NCBI GenBank assembly: GCA_031216915.1
Contig: CM062289.1
Location: 17,958,520-18,022,519, forward strand
Length of the DNA stretch: 64,000 bases
From: Pictodentalium vernedei
Lineage: Eukaryota; Mollusca; Scaphopoda; Dentaliida; Dentaliidae
Direction of reading: 5' to 3'
Below the pieces are notes generated by a model that saw only the letters and a list, made by a program, of their open reading frames with translations, had not been told where the DNA came from and ran no database searches. The position numbers and the translations under genes are program-made. Shown here one piece after another: positions 55,640 through 64,000 of the stretch; the first letter of the stretch is position 1, and each line of letters starts with the position of its first letter.

Positions 55640-55722
55640 ATATATTTCGTCTATTATTTTTATTTTAAAGAATTACTTTCGTTAAACGAAAGTAATTCTT
55701 TAAAATAATAATAAACGAATAT
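55640..55722. repeat. Palindrome with ~38-bp arms
   Basis: tctattatttttattttaaa and gaattactttcg are mirrored by cgaaagtaattctttaaaat and aataataaacga across a ttaaa loop. Confidence 0.85.
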
Positions 55723-55746
55723 TTCCAATCAAAGAGTCCTAGTTAA

Positions 55747-55989
55747 CCCTTTACCTAAAATGAAAAGAAGACGACACTTGCAAACAAAATTCTTGAATAA
55801 CTAATTTTTTTCATTTTTTGGTCTCAAAAACATGTTTTGACCCCTCTTTGGAACGAGCTCGACGAGCTCGTTCCAAAGAGGGGTCATCACCTATGTTTTT
55901 GAGACAAAAAATGAAAAAAATAATGAAAATTATTTGGCGATTTTTGTGAATAGCGCTGGCCGGTTTTGGCCGTTACGTTTAGTAAGCGG
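55747..55989. mobile_element. Type-A2 MITE, inverted orientation
   Basis: TTAA 55743-55746 and 55990-55993. Core gacccctctttggaacgagc / gctcgttccaaagaggggtc. The TTTGG/CCAAA pair is a copy-specific variant present in both arms. Confidence 0.9.
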
Positions 55990-55993
55990 TTAA

Positions 55994-56537
55994 GACAAAG
56001 GAAGGACACCGGACCCCCACAACGGGATTCAAAGTATCTTGCCCCCCCCCCCCCCCAAAAAAAAAAAATGGCTAGGGCACCCCCTGTTATAGAATCCTGA
56101 CTACGCGCCTGGTTTCCGTTTCTTCAGTTACCTCATTGAAATGCCTGGGGTTAATAAATGACTAATGTTTCCCCTAAATGTGCATAAAACATTAAAATAA
56201 GAACAACGACAATCCGTGTGGTGACTGCGATGGTTATTTACATTGCAAGGGAAATATTTACATTGCAACGGGAATATGTAGTCGCGTCTTCATGTTTTAA
56301 CCGTTTGGGTATAGAAGCTTTGGGTACATATGCGATTTGAAAAGGGCATTGTCAGCAGAAGTGTTATAACAGAAGTCTCCCCCAGATACGCCCGTGATGA
56401 ATAATTTAATCATGAAATGTCAAATCTACAGTAAGGGCGAGGGGGGGGGGGGGGGGGGGGGGGGGTCTCGGATAAGCTCTGTCAAACAAGACTGTTTTGT
56501 TAAATTCCTATATTTGCATCAGGTTGCATTTTGGTGT
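55994..56537. other. No gene; homopolymers and transposon ends
   Basis: C14 at 56042, A12 after it, then agaatcctgactacgcgcct (a type-K end) at 56086, a G27 run at 56439-56466 and a half type-B arm (gctctgtcaaacaagactg). Confidence 0.6.
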
Positions 56538-57138
56538 TATTGTATGATGTTGGCGGATACTGCAGGATAGGATTTCTCTTGCCACTGAAATAAAGATTTG
56601 GGAGCGCGGTGGCTCAGTCGTAGACTGTTGGACTTCTATGCTGGAGGTCCCGAGTTCGATCCCCGCCCGGGGCGACCCGCGTTGTGTCCTTGTGCAAGGC
56701 ACTTTATCCCGGTTTCTTACATGGGGCACGATGACGCCGTGTACTAAGGCGTACTGCACGTCGATGGTGCGCATGTATTCAACCGCTGTAACCCTGCTTG
56801 AGTGGAGCGTGAACAGAGTTAGAATGTTGAGGAGCTGACAGTTGCTTGTCGATGCTTTGTGGTTTTCTTCGGGTATTCCGGCTTCCTCCACCCGTAAAAC
56901 TGTCACGGTCACGATTAGCCATTGTGCATAAGTATGTGACCTTAAACACCAATAAATAAATAAATAATAAATAAAGATTTAATAAAATTTTCCTCCTGTA
57001 AATTGAATAAAGTATTTCACCAATGATTTCTTGAGTTGCATGTAGATGAGTTTTTATCCTATCTAGTCATGGCTGCTGCTAAGTAGCCATGACTAAATTT
57101 GATGAAAAATATCTTGAATACTCTGCGGGTTGAATTAA
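56538..57138. mobile_element. Type-P MITE interrupted by a SINE
   Basis: gttggcggatactgcaggat and ccactgaaataaagattt at the left; right of the SINE: catggctgctgctaagtagc, atgaaaaatatcttgaatac and cgggttgaattaa. Confidence 0.75.
56600..56969 (+). mobile_element. SINE-1 variant, full length, 11-bp target duplication
   Basis: Flanks aataaagattt at 56589-56599 and 56970-56980. Head gggagcgcggtggctcagtc, B box gagttcgatcc, body tgcacgtcgatggtgcgcat, tail accttaaacaccaataaata. Confidence 0.95.
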
Positions 57139-57221
57139 AGTGTATATTTCTATTTCATCCATTACCCTTTTAACGACCCCACTCAACTTACTCTCGACTT
57201 CTTGCCTTCCCTTGCATAGTA

Positions 57222-57651
57222 CAGTTGAATCCTCTTAATTGAATATCCATTTTGCCAGTGAACATTATTCAATTAACAGGAGTATACATTTAACAGGGAT
57301 TTGGTCAATTTCCTGTGTTCTGGAGGTAAACTGAGCATTTATTCTATTATATCTTGTTTGACAGAGCTCATAGAGCTTTGTCAAACAAGATATAATAGAA
57401 TAAATGCCTGTATTGGATGTAGTGAGGCCAAAAAGGTTGATAAATAAGGGGAATTTGGTGCGTGTCACAGTAATTTTTTCGACAAATTACAAAAATTTAT
57501 ATACAATTAACAGGAGTTTACTCTACAACCCTTATGCAATTAACAGATCAAATTTGAACTGAAGATATTGTAAATGGTTTTGTGTTTGAAAAGTATATTC
57601 AATTAACAGGGATATACAATTAAGAGATATCCAATTAAGTGGGCTCCACTG
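57222..57651. mobile_element. 430-bp pogo/Tigger-like MITE with GAGCTC palindrome
   Basis: TA flanks (57220-57221, 57652-57653). Ends CAGTTGAATCCTCTTAATTG and, mirrored, CAGTGGAGCCCACTTAATTG. Centre tattatatcttgtttgacag / tttgtcaaacaagatataat (57340-57408). Same family as 19524-20150. Confidence 0.9.
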
Positions 57652-57699
57652 TATACTAAAAGGGTGTGTGAATTATTACTGGAACCCGCAGATTGGAGT

Positions 57700-58839
57700 C
57701 AGGGTAGGGGTATTCGTATTCAGTATTCGTATTTAGCCGTATTGGATAACAGTTTTTTGAAGTATTCACATTACGGACCTTCGAATCACACGTTTTTCGA
57801 TTCGAATCGAATCAGGTCTATTATTCGAAATCTAATCGAATGTCTAAACGAAACAGGCGCGTCTTGAAGATGACCGATTAGGGGGTGGGGTGGGGCGGGA
57901 GATTTGCTGTAAACATGATTTGTTCCGACTGGCATGACTCAAGTTCCGAAAATATTCCAACTACGTCATCAAGGCATGTTCGTCGAAGCCATGCCGTGAT
58001 GATGAAGTTGAAATATTCCCCAGTAAAGATTATTGTTTGTCGTCGATATTGTTTGGAAACTTTAAATTTGTTTTCAACAGTGACCAGTGAAACTGGAATT
58101 AGCATGGGTGGTGCATGTCAATAGATAATATTTATGTTAATATAGCGGAAATTAGGCCTACAAAAATTAAAAATTTGTTTCTCAGGCCCTCCCGCATGGT
58201 CCTTTTGGTTAACGCATGCTGTCGTTTTATAACCAATATGAACTTAAAACAAATAAAAAATAAATGATGTATATCTGATATTTTACCCAAGTTAAAAAAA
58301 ATTGATAAATTTGTCCCTTGAATGCAAGAAGGCTTTGCAATGCTTCAGCATTGCAAAGCCTTCTTGCTCTCAAGGGACGAAAGAAATACACCACCACCCA
58401 TTCTATTCTGTAGATTATGAAGCCTAAAACATTAACCGAGAACATGAACATTTGATGGCAAAGAAATAATTACAGAAATAAAATATAAAATAAAAACCGC
58501 TCGCCCGCAAATAATGGCCTGAGAAACAGAAGATCTACTTTGTGTGGCCTTACACTCATTCTTTATTTTCCGCATCATTTACGTACAATTTCCATCTCAA
58601 TTTTTTGTTTTGTGAAACGGACAAGACGACTGATACCAAGCTAAATTCCCGTGAAAAGATTCGAAAGGAAACGAATCGGTCAGCCGATTTCGAATCGAAC
58701 CGAATAGCAACTTAAGATTCGAAATCGATTCGAATTTCGAAGCTTCGAATGGCTCAAATTCACTTGTATTCAGTATTCATTAAATTTTATGAATACATGT
58801 ATTCGTATTCAAATACATTGAAATTTGAGGTGTATTCAT
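57700..58839. mobile_element. Candidate hAT-type element with tattcg-rich subterminal repeats
   Basis: gtattcgtattcagtattcg and attcgattcgaatcgaatca at the left correspond to aagattcgaaatcgattcga and cttgtattcagtattcatta at the right. Contains the nested type-F element; the right end is split by SINE-2, after which aatacttcctgtattttg may be the true end. Confidence 0.5.
58155..58550. mobile_element. Type-F element, copy 2
   Basis: Same orientation and layout as 28640-29042: ends ggcctacaaaaattaaaaat and tactttgtgtggcc, palindrome gcaagaaggctttgcaatgc / gcattgcaaagccttcttgc. Confidence 0.88.
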
Positions 58840-58852
58840 GAATACATTTTGA

Positions 58853-59228
58853 GAGAGTGGTGGCCGATTGGATAAGTGCGCTGGTCTCTCATGCCAGAGG
58901 TCCCGGGATCGATCCCCGGTCGGGGAAAGTTCTCGAGGTGTCCGAACACTCTCTGTCAGCATCAATTGTGGGGTTGATGCTGTCACGGCGTATCATCCCA
59001 TCGGGTGGGGACGTAAAATGGCTGTCCTCTGTGCGGAGGGAGACACACTCCGTGCAGGCTAAAGATCCCTTCGTAGTATTCGAGAAGAGCTAGGCCACGA
59101 AGTTGCCGCTATGAAGGTCATCCCACACACCTACGTCATTGGGCCAAGGAGAAGCGTTAATATAAGTTGCATAACTTGTTCGCCAATCCTTGTAAAACAA
59201 TTAAGATTAAATAAAAATAATAAAAAAA
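58853..59228 (+). mobile_element. SINE-2, full length, exact 13-bp target duplication
   Basis: Flanks gaatacattttga at 58840-58852 and 59229-59241. Head gagagtggtggccgattgga; B-box-like ggatcgatccccggtcgg; 3' part tataagttgcataacttgtt and an A/T-rich tail. Confidence 0.95.
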
Positions 59229-59241
59229 GAATACATTTTGA

Positions 59242-59735
59242 ATACTTCCTGTATTTTGAGTTGCAGAACTCTGATATTTAATAAAAAAGGTTTTCACAGA
59301 TCTATGACCATTGACTGTTGATAACAAATCCACACCTCATATCAATAATGTCAACTCAATCATCCCTAATACATGCGTTATTTAAATACCACCATGTCGG
59401 ATTTGTGCATCAAACACAGACAATAAGCCTTAATTATCAATGAACAAATCAGTATGTAACCTGTCTATGTTACAAAGGTCAAATGTGACCAGCGCTTTTT
59501 AAATTGTTGAATACTTGAACAATAACATCTTTTAAACACCCAAGTTACAATCAGAAGGATATTTGTAAACATTTATACAAATACATTATATTTAAAGTTA
59601 CAGGTATGAAGTTATTGTACGTGGATAGTGTAAGACCACTATTTAAGACAATCGCAAAGTGCAGATTCCACTCAGATAAAAAAAAAATGATCAACTTTGC
59701 AGGGACGTGGCTAAAGGTTTTCGATGTGTGGTGGT
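59242..59735. other. No gene; type-D end remnant near 59620-59690
   Basis: gtacgtggatagtgtaagac and gcaaagtgcagattccactc resemble the left part of type D. Confidence 0.4.
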
Positions 59736-59796
59736 GGTGGTGGTGAGGGTGGGGGGTGGGGGGGGGGTGGGGGTGTAGGGTAGTGAATTTCCAACT

Positions 59797-60010
59797 AGAG
59801 TGTCTGGACCAAATATCTTGTCCCGAGGGAAAATCTCAGCCGAGGGCAAGATATTTGGGCCAGACACGAGGCTTGCCGAGTGACTGGACCAAATATCTTG
59901 TCCCGAGATATTTGGTCCAGTCACTCGGCAAGCCTCGTGTCTGGCCCAAATATCTTGCCCTCGGTTGAGATTTTCCCATCCCACACCAGTACCCGTTAGG
60001 GATTATAATG
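59797..60010. mobile_element. Nested palindrome element (type M), copy 1
   Basis: gtctggaccaaatatcttgt occurs twice, and each instance is mirrored. Outer pair: aaaatctcagccgagggcaa / ttgccctcggttgagatttt. Inner pair: gaccaaatatcttgtcccga / gagatatttggtccagtcac. Ends near ccgttagggattataatgat. Preceded by a G/T-rich tract (59727-59777). Confidence 0.75.
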
Positions 60011-60440
60011 ATCCTCTATCCCCGTGCCGCACAAATATATTAATTATACAATCGACTCAAATTACAATAAATAATTGTCATTGATTGGTGAAGTATATAT
60101 CACGTGGGATGAAACAATCACCACTGTCTAAACCCCTCCCCCAAAGAGAAAATGAAACGCAATAATCACCTGTCAACAGATGGCCCTGTACCCCTCTGAC
60201 GTCACGGGAGATTTATCACAGTGGTGTACCGCGAGAAGCCTTAATTTGTAACCTGTTCGAAAGGTGAAACTGTTAGAATTCACGAATTATTGTATGCGGC
60301 ATTCCCCAAGCTTTTAAGCAATGCCACATCCAATATAACTGGTTGTCCGGTTTAATAAACAGTTGTTGTCATTGTGCCAGTGAGACATGGCGATTTTTTT
60401 CCATTATCACGTGATATTAGTGGCGGTGAAACTGAAATGA
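60011..60440. other. No gene seen
   Basis: Moderate GC, includes a CRE-like tgacgtca (60198); no open frame with splice support. Confidence 0.4.
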
Positions 60441-60449
60441 AAGTTGTGG

Positions 60450-60600
60450 GAGAGGTGCACCAATTATTTTTTTAATTTTTGCCTAAAAAAAACATAGCGT
60501 ATGATTCCTCATAGACACAAGCTCGTTTTCAATGAGAAGTAATAAGCGACCTTTTCGGCTGAAACGAAAAAAATGAATTAAAAAAAAGTACAGAGGATAT
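60450..60600. mobile_element. Strongly decayed type-A2 MITE
   Basis: aaaacatagcgtatgattcc then tcatagacacaagctcgtt is the A2 left arm with several changes. Confidence 0.5.
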
Positions 60601-60611
60601 CTTATGTTTTT

Positions 60612-60932
60612 GAGTGGATACCGAAAATTATCACATGAGTGACCGAGACAAATGTTTATTTTTCGCGAACGCTTACTCAAAACCTTAGATTTTCTTTTTA
60701 TTATACGTTTTTTATAAGAATCTGATCATTCCTATCGATAATTCCATTCGTCTCAACCATGAACTGATGCATGAAAAAAAACAGCGCATTGATACGCGGA
60801 AGTGATTTCACCGATACTCGGAACGGGTAGCGTCTTGCAATCTGATTCAGCTGGCGGGTTTCATGCATCAATTCAATATGAATACGCGTTGGATTTTTGC
60901 TGGAAATGATCGGTATCCACTCAAATACACTA
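60612..60932. mobile_element. Candidate element with GAGTGGATACCGA inverted ends
   Basis: gagtggataccgaaaattat at the left; ggaaatgatcggtatccact at the right. Both flanks carry ttttcattatacgttttt-like sequence outside the ends. Confidence 0.5.
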
Positions 60933-61019
60933 CTCTTTCTTTTCATTATACGTTTTTAGAACAAATTGATAATTTCCATTTAATAATTTAAATAAAAAAT
61001 ATCACCTTTGCCAGCCTGT

Positions 61020-61690
61020 TTATATTATAAGTTATCTCCGCCAACAGGTATGGTATATGAAGATTTTATACCTGGATGTCGGTTTTTAAATATCGAGCAG
61101 CTCGCGAGGTGTTTAAATGAGACATCCAGATATTAAATCTCCATATACCATACATTTTGGCGGAGATAACGTTTTTGTCCTGTTTAAACACAATAGGAAC
61201 ATAGTGGAAACAAATTTGTGGACGCGTTTCTCACGCTCCTCAATCAGTTGGACCAAACGCGTGAATAATTGTTTTGTTTTTACAAACACAAAAGACAACA
61301 GATAGAGTTACCAAACACGTAAACATATCGGTTATACTGGTTATCAGATTTGCTCTTATTTTATTTTTCTCGAGTTGTTTGACTTAATTATTCGATTTTG
61401 TAATGTATAACAGCAAAATATGATCGAATTGTTGGAAATCTGATGATATTTGATGGTATTTGTGACTATTTTCAGGTTTTTTGGTTCGATTTTTATAGCG
61501 AAGCGAGCGAAAACGAAAAGCTTTCATTTAAACCATACACCCCCAATGTTTCGCGTGCCCATATACCCTGGATGTTGCATGCTCTCGCATACCTTAGATG
61601 TTGGGTGCTCCCTTTGCCATGCCTATTTGTCCAAGGCATTCTGACCATTCAAAAGATTGAATTTATCGGGATATCGTTACAATCTCCCCC
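61020..61690 (-). mobile_element. ~680-bp type-E element, copy 2 (inverted)
   Basis: Reverse-complement counterpart of 21838-22515. Its terminal palindrome is gttatctccgccaacaggta / taccatacattttggcggag (61031-61171). Confidence 0.8.
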
Positions 61691-62080
61691 CCCCCCCCCC
61701 ACTACACGTGTAACATACGTCTGTCCAGGGTGAGATAGCAGGGAGAGACAGATGTATCCCACCCCACCCACGTGACGTTATACAGTTATAACGTTATTAT
61801 GACGTTATGCATATCGTATCAGTTTCTTGCTACCAACTAATTCATTTTGACGTCATCAGAATGCCGTGTGATCAAAGTCTGATGCTCTAAAACTCTTTGA
61901 ACCCCAAGATGCCACCGTTCCTAATTGATTTCGTGGTATATACCTGTGGTATATGCATAACTTTTGCATGCTCTTGCCGATGGTGTCATTAGTTTTTCAA
62001 AACAACGAATACCAAATAAGTTGATTATATCTGCACGTGACCGCCGATTAACTCTGGCTAACGTAACCGCTGTATGGTGG
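61691..62080. other. No gene seen
   Basis: Contains tgacgtcatcag (61849) and several acgttat repeats (61786-61806). Confidence 0.4.
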
Positions 62081-62087
62081 GGGAGAA

Positions 62088-62192
62088 AAATAATCCCCGA
62101 TGGGTACGGGGCAAGCCTCGTGTCTGGCCCAAATATCTTGCCCTCGGGTGAGATTTTCCCATCCCACACCCGTACCCATCAGGGATTATAAT
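62088..62192. mobile_element. Type-M element, copy 2 (short)
   Basis: ataatccccgatgggtacgg / cgtacccatcagggattata form the ends; the middle gcaagcctcgtgtctggccc and aaatatcttgccctcgggtg is one arm of type M. Confidence 0.75.
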
Positions 62193-64000
62193 AATCTGAC
62201 ACTGTTTTGTGCCGAAGCATTTATTACCGTCATAACGTCACCCAGACGCGTAACGTCCAATCGGATGCGTTCGTACATGACGTTTTTACACGTAGCCTGG
62301 ATTCCACCCGCGGTATACGAAGCACATTTCGTATCACGTAGCGTTAAATACACACATTAATCGTGGTTTGACAATCAAAAATAAACGTTGATTAAAAAAT
62401 CTACATATTTATCAAAAGTTAGCCCCCCACCCCCACCCCTCCCGTTTCCACAGCCATTGCGTTAGACACATCTTTGTATCTCATCCGAGTAAGCACAACA
62501 ATCGTAATAATTAATCAAACATTGATGTATGCATCACATTAGTGTTGTATGGACATTTATGTCTTTCTAGTTTGCGTGTATTGGTAACAGGGGAATTTAA
62601 ATATGAGACAGGGATTTAAAAATGTATGATACCCGAGATTAATTTTATGATTATTCTTGGTCCAATGTCTGTTTGTTTAACCTTTCAAGGCAATCATTTC
62701 CGGCGCATTAATGTTAGCCTTTTATTTTCTTTATCTTCGTAAAGGATCACGCATAAAGGTCAAACCGCTATAATCTAACATTGATTCCTTTAGTGTTAGG
62801 GGACCCTGAAAGTCATATAGTGTCTGTATTCCATGTTGGTTGTCATATTGGAAATATCGAGGTTACGATGGATTGAAAATATTTAATTCTAATAGTTTGA
62901 AAAAGTGATATTCTGTCATGTCCGAGTATTTCATGCAAGATTTGCAAAATGTTACACCCAGTAAAAGGTGGTTAATTTGTAACCGGACGTTTATAACGGA
63001 ACCTTCAACCGGTTACGGGATTCCCTAACCGTTCAGCACAGCTGAATACACTTGGTAAGGCGCAAGTACCGTGTCAAAACTGGCAGAGAACTATTTATTA
63101 TTTATTTATTTATTTAATATGAACTTTGGTAAAACCAAGAAGCGCGCGCAACTCACAGTGTTTTTCAAATTATAATGACATAAACTTAACAATATTTAAA
63201 ACAGTGTTTAAGGGGTCGTCCAACAAAACATTTTGCGTTGTGAACTAATGCATGTACATGCTGTCTTGTAGATTTATTTCCCCCTAAAAACATATCAGAC
63301 CTACAATATAAAAATTGGCATCGAAACGTATTGTCGAAAATTGATTGTTTTTGTTTCGCTGGGGTGCATACATTGTGGAACGGAACTTCTGTTTTGGAAA
63401 TGGTAATTCGTGGACGTTTGTCAGACAGTATGTCACTTCGACATCTTAGGTTCGTAATAACTGAATGAAAACGACCTTTGCCACAATCCGACCTGTGTGT
63501 ACTCTTAAGTTACAACAAACGGACGTGTTGTTGATGCTTTTCATTTGGTAACTTTGTTCCAATAACACGCAGTGTTGGTTTGAAGTGAACACCGTTTTGC
63601 ACTTGCAAATGCAAAACAGATAAATCACGTGACAGAATACTCCACAGAATCGAACAACAGCGGGATCCCAACATCCATCCAGCAGACGATGAAATCCAAT
63701 GTGCATATATGGGAACATTTAGCTTTTCGACAATTTCTGTCATTTAGTCAGCAAAGCAAACGATAGTTGAGTTTGTTTTGGAAAAACTTTAATTTTGAAA
63801 AGCATGTTCAATAAATTATTCACAGTCTGCATGGAATGATCTAAGGAGAAATCTCGCATTACACCGTTCGCTTTTTAGGGGGCGTCATTCGATTTGTTCG
63901 CTTCTGAAAACGAGAGCTGGGGTTCCCCATGTTTTTACTTCCGGTTTCCGGTTTAGATTGGATGGCATAGCATTCCTTGGTTTTTCCAATTTCACACACA
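62193..64000. other. No gene supported at the right edge
   Basis: No SINE, MITE or satellite recognised apart from a (ttta)n run at 63096-63115 and CCCCAC-rich sequence at 62424-62440. A minus-strand frame at 63510-63743 starts MTEIVEKLNVPIYAHWIS but lacks any supporting signal. Presumably part of the intron of the 52.2-kb gene or intergenic. Confidence 0.35.

Noticed and set aside
63510..63743. 78-codon minus-strand frame starting MTEIVEKLNVPIY
   Set aside because: A second frame overlaps it and is equally open. No splice donor, promoter or family resemblance was found.

Overview
This is a window of animal nuclear DNA, most likely from a lophotrochozoan and plausibly a bivalve mollusc. The evidence is the AT-rich sequence, split coding segments with GT/AG splice signals, tRNA-headed SINEs with target-site duplications, a CR1/L2-like LINE, very dense inverted-repeat DNA transposons, and an AGCTCA/GTCCG-type imprecise tandem repeat of a style I associate with mollusc genomes. 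The species is inferred only; nothing here is bacterial, phage or organellar.

Layout. 1-7040 is a 43-bp satellite that runs off the left edge, with a partly preserved higher-order period of 22-23 monomers. 7041-14190 holds repeats plus a set of plus-strand exon candidates (8879-9021 the best). 14190-25384 is almost entirely transposable elements nested in one another, including a 1379-bp hAT-like element with an exact 8-bp target-site duplication. 25385-25551 is a convincing terminal coding exon on the plus strand. 25552-35590 is a SINE/MITE field. 35591-39014 is a roughly 92-copy, 37-bp minisatellite apparently grown from the B-box region of a SINE. 39015-43178 is more SINEs and hairpin MITEs. 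43179-44256 is an 11-copy, 98-bp array with no visible divergence between units. 46014-47217 is a frameshifted coding relic, 48125-48338 a 36-bp minisatellite, and 48441-49909 a 5'-truncated LINE with a recognisable reverse transcriptase carrying two stops and one frameshift. 52216-52346 is a first coding exon (ATG to GTAAGT) of an unrecognised plus-strand gene that must continue to the right. 53-64 kb is again repeats, with little in the last 2 kb.

How it works together. Perhaps 200-250 coding codons are credible outside repeats, in at least one and probably two plus-strand genes, one ending near 25.55 kb and one starting at 52.2 kb. The rest is a repeat landscape whose dominant theme is the palindrome. 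About 40 inverted-repeat elements fall into roughly a dozen families, many bounded by TTAA (piggyBac-like) and others by TA or 8-bp duplications. The palindromic cores co-vary between copies, and the same cores appear inside elements with unrelated ends. That sharing of cores between transposon families is the most unusual signal in the window.
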